NCBI RefSeq assembly: GCF_001816165.1
Contig: NZ_MDZC01000060.1
Location: 1-36,937, forward strand
Length of the DNA stretch: 36,937 bases
Direction of reading: 5' to 3'
Source of the DNA: Hymenobacter glacialis
GTDB taxonomy: Bacteria; Bacteroidota; Bacteroidia; Cytophagales; Hymenobacteraceae
Shown: one piece after another, positions 7,363-15,069 of the stretch
How the letters are laid out: each line of letters starts with the position of its first letter
Numbering within the stretch: the stretch's first letter is position 1
Program-made: the position numbers and the translations under genes
Notes under the pieces: generated by a model
Databases searched by the model: none
The model's input: only the letters and a program-made list of their open reading frames with translations
What the model was told of the DNA's origin: nothing

Positions 7363-8168
7363 ATGAATCGCCGTGCTTATTCAACCGATTTAACTGACGA
7401 GCAATGGCTTGTGGTGGAGCCCTACGTGCGTACGAGTGGCTATGGACGGCCGCCGCTGCATACCAAACGGGAATTGCTCAACGCCATTTTCTACCAAGGG
7501 CGGGCCGGCAGCGCCTGGCCGTTGTTGCCGCACGACCTGCCACCCTGGCGCACGGTCTACAAGCAGTTCGGGGCCTGGCGCAAGGACGGGACCTGGGACC
7601 GGCTCATGGACGGGCTGCGCCGGGCCGTGCGCCAGCCCCAGCGCGCGGCCGAGCCCACGGCCGGGGCCATCGACACGCAGTCCGTGCGGACGGGCGCTAA
7701 AAGGGGGGCTGTTACGGGTACGATGCCGGCAAGCAAGTAGCTGGTCGTAAGCGCCATATCGCGGTCGACACGGAAGGCTTGCCGCTGGCCGTGCAGGTCC
7801 AATCGGCCAGTGTGCAGGACCCGGTGGGGGCCGGTTCGGTGCTGGCCGAGGCCAAAGCCCGCGCCCCAAACCTGCAACTCGTCTGGGGCGACGGCCGCTA
7901 CCAAGGCCCCCTCGTGAACCACGCGGCCCAGGCGCTGGGCCTGCGGGTGGAAGTGGTGAGCAAACCACCCGGCACAAAGGGCTTCACCGTGCTGCCCCGC
8001 CGCTGGGTCGTCGAGCGCACGTTTGCCTGGCTGGGCAAGTACCGGCGCCTGGCCGGACGGGATTACGAGACCAATCCACGCAACAGTGAAGCCTGGATTA
8101 AAATCTGCCTCAGCAACTTAATGCTCAGACGGCTCGCCAAACGGCCAATATCGAAACCTGACGATTAA
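7363..8168 (+). CDS. IS5-family transposase, two frames joined by -1 frameshift
   Basis: The first frame (7363-7740) encodes the DUF4096-type N-terminal domain (YSTDLTDEQWLVVEPYV) and the first catalytic Asp in AIDTQSV. The second frame is closed upstream by TAA at 7698-7700. It becomes usable from the A4G6 run (7699-7708), continues CYGYDAGK and ends at 8168. It holds the second Asp (WGDGRYQG) and the Glu (VVERTFAWLGKYRRL). The joint reading TGAKRGGCYGYDAGK matches uninterrupted homologues, so the shift must happen at the G-run. All three catalytic residues are intact. In IS427-group elements such shifts are programmed; a point deletion cannot be excluded. Confidence 0.85.
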
Positions 8169-8184
8169 TTTATCCTATACCTTC
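8169..8184 (-). repeat. right terminal inverted repeat of the IS
   Basis: Reverse complement GAAGGTATAGGATAAA, 14 of 16 identical to the left end, followed by TAA (8185-8187). Confidence 0.85.
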
Positions 8185-8368
8185 TAAGGGACGCATCTGC
8201 TCGCCGGCTGGCACTTTTTGCAGTAAGCGGCGGGTTTTGCTTTTGTTGGGGCCAGCGCGCTTTCCCACAGCCTGCTACCTATTTGGCGAACCTGCCGCAA
8301 CCCTGGCGTATCTTCGACGCCTTTCTCGACTATTGCTTCAACTGCTTTTTTCTCTTTACTTTTTTTCC

Positions 8369-10720
8369 ATGCGTCGTTTTCTATTTGCCGGCTTGGTGCT
8401 GGCCTTGGCGGGTTCCCAACCGGCTTTAGCGCAGAACACCAACTCGGGTACCGACAAATTTGCGCAGCTCGAAACGCTGCTGCCTACTCCCAACGTGTAC
8501 CGCACCGCCAGCGGCGCGCCGGGCAAAGAATACTGGCAGCAGCGGGCTGATTATGACATTCAGGTCACGCTCGACGATGCCAAGCAAGCCATCACGGGCC
8601 GCGAGACCATCACCTACACCAACCTCTCGCCCGACGTGCTGCCCTACATCTGGATGCAGCTCGACCAGAATATTCTGGACAAAAACTCCATGACCAAGGC
8701 CACCGAGGTGAGCCAGCTGCAGGACCGCATGCCGTTCCAGTCGGTGGAAGCCATGCTGGCGGATTTCGACGGTGGCTTCAAGATTGATGCCGTGACCAGC
8801 CGCGACGGCAAAACCCTCAAAACGGTGATTAACCACACCATGATGCGCGTAGACCTGCCCACGCCCCTGCGGCCCGGCCAGTCCTACTCCTTCAACGTGA
8901 AGTGGCACTACAACATCAACGACCAGCTGAAGGAAAACCAGCGCAGCGGCTACGAGTACTTCCCCGAGGACAAAAACTACCTCTACGAAATTGCGCAGTT
9001 CTACCCGCGTATGGCTGTGTACTCCGACAACCAGGGCTGGCAGCACAAGCAGTTTCTGGGCAACGGTGAATTCACGCTGCCCTTCGGCGATTACAAGGTG
9101 AGCATCACCGCGCCCGCCGACCACGTGGTGGCCTCCACCGGCACGCTGCAGAACGCCGCGCAGGTCCTCACCGCCACCCAGCAAAAGCGCCTCGCGCAGG
9201 CTAAAAATGCAAAGAAGCCCGTGCTCATCGTGAGCCAGGCCGAGGCCGTGAGCGCCGAAGGCAAGCGCGCCACTGGCACCAAAACCTGGGTGTACGCCGC
9301 CAAAAACGTGCGCGACTTTGCCTGGGCCAGCTCGCGCAAGTTCATCTGGGATGCCATGGAAATCAAGCAGAGCGGCAAGCCCGTGCTGTGCATGAGCTAC
9401 TACCCCAAGGAGGGCAACCCGCTCTGGGGCCAGTACTCCACCGAAGTGGTGGCGCACACCATCAAGACGTATTCCAAGTTCACCATTCCCTACGAGTACC
9501 CGGTGGCCATCTCGGTGCACGGCCCGGTGGGCGGCATGGAGTACCCCATGCTGTGCTTCAACGGCGGCCGGCCCGAGAAAGATGGCACCTACTCGGCGCA
9601 GCGGAAATACGGGATGATTTCGGTGATTATCCACGAAGTGGGCCACAACTTCTTCCCCATGATTATCAACTCCGACGAGCGGCAGTGGTCGTGGATGGAC
9701 GAGGGCCTCAACACCTTCGTGCAGTACCTCACCGAGCAGGAGTGGGAGCGCAACTACCCCTCGTCGCGCGGCGAGCCCCGCAACATGGTCAACTACATGA
9801 AGACCGATAAGACGCTCCAGTCGCCGATTATGACCAACTCGGAGTCGGCCCTGCAGTTTGGCAACAACGCCTACGGCAAACCCGCTACGGCCCTCAACAT
9901 CCTGCGCGAAACGGTGATGGGCCGCGAGCTCTTCGACCACGCCTTCAAGACCTACGCCCAGCGCTGGGCCTACAAGCACCCCACCCCCGCCGACTTCTTC
10001 CGCACCATGGAAGACGCCTCGGCCGTGGACCTGGACTGGTTCTGGCGCGGCTGGTTCTACACCACCGATTACACCGACCTGGCCCTGGAGTCCGTAAAAT
10101 CCTACACCCCGAGCACCGGCGACCCGGCCGTGGAAAAGGCCCGCCTCCAGCAGCTGCAGGCCGCCGCGGCGCCCTCCATCTCGGCCCAGCGCAACGCCAC
10201 CGACCTGAAGAGCACGCTCATCGACGAGAAGCCCGAGCTCAAGGACTTCTACAACGAGTACAACCCGCTGGCCGTGACCGCCGCCGACCAGCAGCGCTAC
10301 GCTGCCTACCGCGCCGGCCTCAGCCCCGAGCAGCAGCAGCGCTTGGGCCAGCAGCAGTACTTCTACGAACTGACCCTGCGTAACATGGGCGGCCTGGTCA
10401 TGCCCGTCATCGTGCAGCTCACCTACGCTGACAACTCTAAGGAAATCCAGACGATTCCGGCCGAAATCTGGCGCAAAAACAACGAGCGAGTGACCAAGGT
10501 GATGGTGACCAAGCAGCCCGTCATCAGCTTCGTGCTCGACCCTTTTCAGCAAACGGCCGACACCGACCAGAGCAACAACGCCTTCCCGCGCCAGCCTGCC
10601 GCCTCGCGTTTCGACCTGTACCAGCAGCAGCAGCAGGCTCCCGCCAACCCCATGCAGCAGGCGACCAAAGCGGCCAGCCCCATGCAGAAGCAGGAGCAGA
10701 AGCCTGTGGGTGGGCAATAA
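8369..10720 (+). CDS. secreted M1-family metallopeptidase
   Basis: A 783-residue zinc peptidase of the M1 (gluzincin) superfamily, probably periplasmic or surface-exposed. The ATG at 8369 gives a clean signal peptide, MRRFLFAGLVLALAGSQPALA; the frame stays open upstream to 8237 but that part is not protein-like. The zinc site is complete: HEVGH (422-426) and Glu445 in MDEGLNTF, the HExxH-x18-E spacing. The substrate-side loop GGMEYPM stands where classical aminopeptidases have GxMEN. The C-terminus has a Gln-rich, low-complexity tail (YQQQQQAPANPMQQ). The gene has its own terminator (10734-10795) and is convergent with the cytochrome gene. The substrate is unknown. Confidence 0.9.
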   Translation: MRRFLFAGLVLALAGSQPALAQNTNSGTDKFAQLETLLPTPNVYRTASGAPGKEYWQQRADYDIQVTLDDAKQAITGRETITYTNLSPDVLPYIWMQLDQNILDKNSMTKATEVSQLQDRMPFQSVEAMLADFDGGFKIDAVTSRDGKTLKTVINHTMMRVDLPTPLRPGQSYSFNVKWHYNINDQLKENQRSGYEYFPEDKNYLYEIAQFYPRMAVYSDNQGWQHKQFLGNGEFTLPFGDYKVSITAPADHVVASTGTLQNAAQVLTATQQKRLAQAKNAKKPVLIVSQAEAVSAEGKRATGTKTWVYAAKNVRDFAWASSRKFIWDAMEIKQSGKPVLCMSYYPKEGNPLWGQYSTEVVAHTIKTYSKFTIPYEYPVAISVHGPVGGMEYPMLCFNGGRPEKDGTYSAQRKYGMISVIIHEVGHNFFPMIINSDERQWSWMDEGLNTFVQYLTEQEWERNYPSSRGEPRNMVNYMKTDKTLQSPIMTNSESALQFGNNAYGKPATALNILRETVMGRELFDHAFKTYAQRWAYKHPTPADFFRTMEDASAVDLDWFWRGWFYTTDYTDLALESVKSYTPSTGDPAVEKARLQQLQAAAAPSISAQRNATDLKSTLIDEKPELKDFYNEYNPLAVTAADQQRYAAYRAGLSPEQQQRLGQQQYFYELTLRNMGGLVMPVIVQLTYADNSKEIQTIPAEIWRKNNERVTKVMVTKQPVISFVLDPFQQTADTDQSNNAFPRQPAASRFDLYQQQQQAPANPMQQATKAASPMQKQEQKPVGGQ

Positions 10721-10733
10721 TCAATGATTGCGT

Positions 10734-10795
10734 CCAACTACAACGCATAAAAAAAGCGGCTCAATTGAGCCGCTTTTTTTATGCGTTGTAGTTGG
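10734..10795. terminator. 62-bp perfect palindrome, bidirectional terminator
   Basis: Two 31-nt arms, centred at 10764/10765, are exact reverse complements with no loop. The inner part, AAAAAAAGCGGCTCAA / TTGAGCCGCTTTTTTT, is a classic bidirectional terminator. The outer 15 nt on each side (CCAACTACAACGCAT) extend the pairing further than termination needs. It ends one base before the stop codon of the convergent cytochrome b gene (10796). Confidence 0.93.
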
Positions 10796-11464
10796 TTAGC
10801 GTTTGCGAGCTTCGCCGCCTACCATGCGCGAGATAACCCCGTGGTCCTTGGTGAGCTCGGCCCACACCACGGCAACTACGTGCACCACGAAGAAGCCGAG
10901 AATGAGGTACATCGTGAAGTTGTGGACTTCTTCAACCTCGTGCTTGATGCTGCGTAAAAAATCCGCGTCATTTCTGTAAATCAGAAGGAGGCCACTGATG
11001 ACCATGACGGTGAGAAACGCATAAAACAGGGCGTAGGTACCCTTGGCAAACAGCAACTTGCCGGCTTCCCTTTTGCCCGTGGCGGGGGCGAGGCGGTAGC
11101 GCCGGGCCACTTCCATCAGCCGCGCCGAAAAGCGCATTTCCGAAGGGCCGCGCAGCTCCTGTCCCACGCGGAATACAAAAAAAGCCGCCATTGCCCAGCC
11201 AAAGTAAATGTGCCACTCCCAGATACGTTCGCTGAGAATGTGGGTGAGTGAGCGGGCCTGCTTCACGGTGAGGGCAATGTTTTCCTTGGCCATGGTTTCC
11301 TGAAACTCCGGCCCGGCCGAGCGGGCATCTACAATCACCTCCTGAAACAGGATGGTGATGAGCTGCAGGCTGACCAGCAAGGAGTTGCCCCAGTGCCAGA
11401 ACCGCAGCGGCGCGCGGTAGTCTTTGGTAGGAGCTTCGGTGGTTGGGGTAATGGTGGGCGTCAT
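10796..11464 (-). CDS. cytochrome b/b6-domain (b561-like) membrane protein
   Basis: A 222-residue di-heme type cytochrome b like the membrane anchor of Ni-Fe hydrogenases and prokaryotic b561 proteins. It moves electrons within the inner membrane. Four hydrophobic segments are seen (about 25-44, 84-102, 145-166, 186-206). Candidate heme-ligand histidines lie in RFWHWGNS, EWHIYFGWAM, VEEVHNFTMY and FFVVHVVAV, placed as in the family. No hydrogenase, oxidase or dehydrogenase partner lies nearby. It starts 27 nt after the aminotransferase stop, on the same strand, so the two are probably co-transcribed. Confidence 0.82.
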   Translation of the reverse strand: MTPTITPTTEAPTKDYRAPLRFWHWGNSLLVSLQLITILFQEVIVDARSAGPEFQETMAKENIALTVKQARSLTHILSERIWEWHIYFGWAMAAFFVFRVGQELRGPSEMRFSARLMEVARRYRLAPATGKREAGKLLFAKGTYALFYAFLTVMVISGLLLIYRNDADFLRSIKHEVEEVHNFTMYLILGFFVVHVVAVVWAELTKDHGVISRMVGGEARKR

Positions 11465-11491
11465 GAGCGGAAATAGGGGAGCAGGTAGTAG

Positions 11492-12730
11492 TTAAGAGGG
11501 CCGCGTGGCTGCGTCCAGGGCCGTGGCCGGCTGCGGCGTGGTGCGGCCGGGGTATTCGCGCAGGGCGTGCTCCAGGCAGGTGAGGGCCGCGGCCAGGTCG
11601 CTACGGTTGAGCACGTAGGCAATGCGCACTTCTTGCCGGCCCAGGCCCGGCGTGTGGTAGAAGCCGGTGGCTGGCGAGAGCATTAGGGTCTGGTTTTCAT
11701 AGGAAAAGCTCTCCAGCAGCCATTGGCCAAAGGCATCGCTGCTGTCGATGGGCAGGTGCGCCAGCACGTAAAACGCGCCGCCGGGCCGGGGGCACACCAC
11801 GCCCGGCATGGCCTGCAGGCGCGCCACGGTAAGGTCGCGCCGGGCGAGGTACTCGGCCTTGCTCTCGTCGAAATACGATTCCGGCAGATCGGCCGCGGCT
11901 TCGGCCAGCAGCATGCCTAGCCCGGGCGGGCTCACCCGCATCTGGGCAAAGCGAAAAGCCGCACTGTACACTTCTTGGTTTAGCGTAACCAGGGCCCCAA
12001 TGCGCGCCCCGCACGCGCTGTAGCGCTTCGAGATGGTGTCCAGTACCACCACGTAGGGCGCGGCACCCGGCAGCTGCAAGGCGCTCACGTAGGGCGCATC
12101 GTAGCAAAACTCCCGGTACGCCTCGTCCGACAACAGGTACAGCTGGTGCGCCTGGCACAGGCCCAGAATGCTCTCCAGCTCGGCGCGGCTGTACACGTAG
12201 CCGGTGGGGTTGCTGGGGTTGCAGATGAGCACGGCCCGCGTGCGCGGCGTAATCACGCGCTCAAAGTCGGCCAGGGGCGGCAGCGCAAACCCGTCTTCGA
12301 TGCGCGCCGTGACGGGCACGATGGTGACGCCCGCCGCAATGGCAAAGGCGGTATAAGTGCCGTAAAATGGCTCGGGAATGATGATTTCGTCGCCGGGATT
12401 AAGGCAGGTGAGCAGCGCAAACAGGATGGCCTCGCTGCCGCCGGTGGTCACAATAATGTCTTCGAACGCCACGGGCAGGTTGGCCCGCTGGTAGTAGGCT
12501 GCCAGCTTGTGGCGGTAGCTTTCGGTGCCCGCGCCGTGGCTGTAGCCCAGCACGCGCACGTCGGCGGTGCGCATGGCGGCCATGGCAGCGGCCGGCGTTT
12601 CAATATCGGGCTGCCCAATATTGAGCGGGTACACAATCTTGCCCTGCTGGCGGGCGGCTTCGGCGAAGGGACCCAGCTTGCGAAACGGCGAGACCGGCAT
12701 GTCCTGCCCGCGCTGCGATACTTTTAACAT
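11492..12730 (-). CDS. PLP-dependent aminotransferase, class I/II
   Basis: A 412-residue fold-type I aminotransferase of the aspartate/aromatic aminotransferase superfamily, cytoplasmic. Visible: NIGQPDIETP (substrate loop), GGSEAILFAL (cofactor phosphate region), CNPSNPTGYVYS (about 180), the SDEAYREF Asp for the pyridine nitrogen, and TISKRYSACGARIG with the Schiff-base lysine at about 235. The C-terminal Arg that grips the alpha-carboxylate is probably in VRIAYVLN. The start MLKVSQRGQDMP is the usual one for Bacteroidota relatives. The exact amino acid cannot be told. A -7 box sits 4 nt upstream of the ATG. Probably the first gene of an operon with the cytochrome gene. Confidence 0.92.
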   Translation of the reverse strand: MLKVSQRGQDMPVSPFRKLGPFAEAARQQGKIVYPLNIGQPDIETPAAAMAAMRTADVRVLGYSHGAGTESYRHKLAAYYQRANLPVAFEDIIVTTGGSEAILFALLTCLNPGDEIIIPEPFYGTYTAFAIAAGVTIVPVTARIEDGFALPPLADFERVITPRTRAVLICNPSNPTGYVYSRAELESILGLCQAHQLYLLSDEAYREFCYDAPYVSALQLPGAAPYVVVLDTISKRYSACGARIGALVTLNQEVYSAAFRFAQMRVSPPGLGMLLAEAAADLPESYFDESKAEYLARRDLTVARLQAMPGVVCPRPGGAFYVLAHLPIDSSDAFGQWLLESFSYENQTLMLSPATGFYHTPGLGRQEVRIAYVLNRSDLAAALTCLEHALREYPGRTTPQPATALDAATRPS

Positions 12731-12734
12731 GAAG

Positions 12735-12742
12735 CAAAATTA
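12735..12742 (-). promoter_or_regulatory. -7 promoter element (TAATTTTG) of the aminotransferase
   Basis: On the minus strand this is an exact TAnnTTTG match ending 4 nt before the ATG, again implying little or no 5' leader. Confidence 0.5.
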
Positions 12743-12825
12743 AGTCATTTGGCCATGATAACTACCTTACTAACGGGCCCAATAACCCAGCGCATTTTTT
12801 AAGTCGGTATGCCAATTTTCAGGCT

Positions 12826-12857
12826 CCCCTCTCCTTAGGAAAGGGGCAGGGGTGAGG
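12826..12857. repeat. CCCCTCTCCTT-type dispersed repeat
   Basis: CCCCTCTCCTTAGGAAAGGG followed by GCAGGGGTGAGG forms an imperfect inverted repeat. Strings of this type are, from memory, scattered in intergenic regions of many bacterial genomes. It lies downstream of the amidase gene and may serve as its transcription end. Confidence 0.45.
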
Positions 12858-12884
12858 TGCCTCGGCTGCGCCATGTACACCAAC

Positions 12885-13850
12885 CTACAGATACTTCTTA
12901 TAAAGATTGAACAGGATGCGCCGGTCGGCTTCCGTTAGCGGGCCATTCACGTTCTGCTGAATAAAATGCAGCTTGAAGGCCTGAATCGCGGCGGGCAAAT
13001 TCCGAGTGTCGTACCCAATAATACGTAACGCTTCCTGGGGCTTGAAAGTGGAAACAGGAGCGTTTGCCGCCGCCAATTGCGCGTCGATGACGGCCGTGTT
13101 CACCGGCGCCAGCACCGTGCCCGGTACCGCCCCAACACCCGCCAGGGCAACTAGGCTATCCAATGGCAGGGGAGGCGCGGGGTCCGGGCTGGGCAGTGGC
13201 CCGGCGTCGTACCACAGGCCAAATCCGCTGTCGGCCAGCCGCTTCCAGGGAAACAGCACGCTTGGGTCGGTCTTGCGACTGGGCGCAATGTCGGAGTGGC
13301 CGATGAAGTTGGCGGTGGGGATGTTGTAGGTTTTCTTCAGGCCCGCCAGCACTTTCAGCAGGCTGGCTAGCTGGGGTTCGGCAAAAGACTGGAGGCCGTT
13401 GTTGTCCAGCTCAATGCCGATGGAGGAGGAGTTGATGTCGGTGTCGTTGCCCCAGCGGGCCACGCCGCCGTGCCAGGCTCGTAGGTAGTCGTTCAGCATG
13501 TGATACACCCGGCCGTCGCGCCCAATCACATAGTGGGCGCTCACTTGCGTGCGCGGCAGCGTGAATGTCCTCAGCGTCTGGCCCGTGGAGTCCTGCGCCG
13601 TGTGGTGAATGACCACTATGTTGGGCTTGCGCATGTTGAAGTTGGTGGTGCCCACCCAGTACTGACCCATCAGGAGGCTGTCGGCGCCGGGCGTGAGCAC
13701 GGGCGTGGCGCGCAGGGCCTCCGCGTAGGCCTTCACCTGCTGCTGGTAGGAGCGGTTGGTGGTTGCGTAGGGGTTTTTCTGGACGGCGCAAGAAGCCAAC
13801 GCACCTGCTAAAACTAAGTAGCTAAGCCTTATTGGGCGTTTCCAGAACAT
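12885..13850 (-). CDS. N-acetylmuramoyl-L-alanine amidase, lipoprotein (Amidase_2)
   Basis: A 321-residue zinc amidase of the AmiD/PGRP type, which cuts the bond between MurNAc and L-Ala in peptidoglycan fragments. The ATG at 13850 gives a lipoprotein signal, MFWKRPIRLSYLVLAGALASC, with a lipobox ending in Cys21; a longer frame to 13895 lacks that logic. Amidase_2 motifs: VVIHHTAQDST (zinc His), SAHYVIGRDGRVYHM, AWHGGVARWGN, SIGIELDNNG and FIGHSDIAPSRKTDPSVLF (second zinc His and catalytic Lys region). A Pro-rich linker follows, then a C-terminal helical domain (QEALRIIGYD...LFNLYKKYL) like a peptidoglycan-binding repeat. It probably sits on the outer membrane facing the periplasm. Divergent from the next gene. 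Confidence 0.9.
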   Translation of the reverse strand: MFWKRPIRLSYLVLAGALASCAVQKNPYATTNRSYQQQVKAYAEALRATPVLTPGADSLLMGQYWVGTTNFNMRKPNIVVIHHTAQDSTGQTLRTFTLPRTQVSAHYVIGRDGRVYHMLNDYLRAWHGGVARWGNDTDINSSSIGIELDNNGLQSFAEPQLASLLKVLAGLKKTYNIPTANFIGHSDIAPSRKTDPSVLFPWKRLADSGFGLWYDAGPLPSPDPAPPLPLDSLVALAGVGAVPGTVLAPVNTAVIDAQLAAANAPVSTFKPQEALRIIGYDTRNLPAAIQAFKLHFIQQNVNGPLTEADRRILFNLYKKYL

Positions 13851-13902
13851 CCATCTATATTCGCAAAATAATGTACGCTTCTTAGTCTCTACCATTGATT
13901 TG

Positions 13903-14976
13903 ATGAATCATTCAAATTTAACTGCTGCTGCAGTCTTCACAGCTATTCTGGGCCTCGCTAGCTGTAAAAAGGAGACTGAAATTATTGTAAAGGAAGTCGA
14001 GAAGAAGAATAGTTGGTCAGAGGTGGGGGTATTTAACGGTTTCGAGCGGGTGATTCTCAGCACTGGCAGCAATGGCCAGTCTCTTTACTTTCAGCATCCT
14101 AACCTGTTTACTCGCTTTACCAATCAAAATCCCGTACGGGGAAGGCGTACTTCCGTCAACCCGGTTTCGGATGTGAGGGTGCGCCTAGCCATCGGAGCTC
14201 AGATTCATGCTTATCCAGAGGTGGACAGCATTCTGGCTATTGCTCGCAACGACGAACCGCTGAACTACCGCCACTACGTGGAGTTGAAAAAGGTTGACCC
14301 AACAGGTATCCGGTTAAATACTCGACTGTTTAGCTTGTCTAAAGGGATGGCGATTAACCAGAACAACTACGTGCTGGCCCCCTACGATAACAATCGTCCT
14401 TCCAGGCCCTTCACGTTTTTGCTGGTAGCTGTTACTCCAGGAGCCCCTGGAATGCCGGTTACGGGCAGTACACGCCAAGTGGTTATCCCTCAAATAAATA
14501 ACTCCGGAGGATACGTGCGCAACCTTGCGGCCATTGATGATTATTTCCTGGTTAATCTGGGCGATGCCGGCATTTACAAAATCAAACAAGATGGCACTTT
14601 TCGTAAAGTGCACCCAGGGGCAATCGTTGATGCTTTCTACAAGTGGAACAACGTGGTTTATGCTCCAGCAGAATACAACGAAATCCTGACCTCCACTGAT
14701 AATGGTGACACCTGGCTGAAATCCACCGGTACGCCCGACCAGTTCACCTTAGCTAGTTACTACCCGGTACGCGACAGCTTGGTGGGAGTGCATTTCGGTA
14801 GCCTCTACACGCTGCGCTGGAACGGCCCGCGCTTCACCATGCGCGCCCTTAAGAATGACGGCTTGGAGCGCGCCACCATCACCGGCATCGAATACCTGCG
14901 CGACACCGTGTACGTAGCCACAACCTCGGGTTTGTTTGCCCGGCCGGTTAAGACGTTTTTTGAAACCAAGCTATAA
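13903..14976 (+). CDS. hypothetical lipoprotein, beta-propeller-like
   Basis: A 357-residue protein of unrecognised family. The ATG at 13903 gives MNHSNLTAAAVFTAILGLASC, a lipoprotein signal with the lipidated Cys at 21; a TTG three bases earlier is less likely. A charged linker (KKETEIIVKEVEKK) follows. The rest has repeated beta-rich blocks with motifs such as STDNGDTWLKS (about 265), the Asp-box pattern of sialidase and photosystem-assembly-type beta-propellers, so a propeller fold is likely. Lower GC than its neighbours. The intergenic space with the divergent amidase gene is only 52 nt, so their promoters overlap. A TACCATTG element (13890-13897) lies 5 nt before the ATG. Confidence 0.7.
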   Translation: MNHSNLTAAAVFTAILGLASCKKETEIIVKEVEKKNSWSEVGVFNGFERVILSTGSNGQSLYFQHPNLFTRFTNQNPVRGRRTSVNPVSDVRVRLAIGAQIHAYPEVDSILAIARNDEPLNYRHYVELKKVDPTGIRLNTRLFSLSKGMAINQNNYVLAPYDNNRPSRPFTFLLVAVTPGAPGMPVTGSTRQVVIPQINNSGGYVRNLAAIDDYFLVNLGDAGIYKIKQDGTFRKVHPGAIVDAFYKWNNVVYAPAEYNEILTSTDNGDTWLKSTGTPDQFTLASYYPVRDSLVGVHFGSLYTLRWNGPRFTMRALKNDGLERATITGIEYLRDTVYVATTSGLFARPVKTFFETKL

Positions 14977-14994
14977 GTGGTCTGCTACAGCAAA

Positions 14995-15026
14995 AAAGCC
15001 CCCGCGACTTTCGTTGCGGGGGCTTT
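14995..15026. terminator. bidirectional terminator between the lipoprotein gene and rny
   Basis: AAAGCCCCCGC pairs with GCGGGGGCTTT around a 10-nt loop, with A's before it and T's after it. It serves the convergent genes ending at 14976 (+) and 15070 (-). Confidence 0.9.
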
Positions 15027-15069
15027 ATCGTTTTGGTAGGCACCCGCTAGCGCAGGCGCTACGGCGGAC

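Larger units (their letters stand above)
7323..8184 (+). mobile_element. complete IS5-family insertion sequence (IS427-like), 862 bp
   Basis: Bounded by 16-bp imperfect terminal inverted repeats, GAGGGTATAGGGTAAA (7323-7338) and the reverse complement of 8169-8184 (14 of 16 match). It is flanked by the trinucleotide TAA on both sides (7320-7322 and 8185-8187), a likely target-site duplication. It carries one transposase gene split by a -1 frameshift, with a full DDE triad. The uninterrupted target would have been hupE ending in CCCTAAGGG. The IS427-like placement rests on the two-frame transposase and the short target duplication. Confidence 0.88.

Noticed and set aside
8426..10717. 763-aa open frame antisense to the first M1 peptidase
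   Set aside because: Reverse-strand shadow of a GC-rich coding region; no start context and no recognisable domain.
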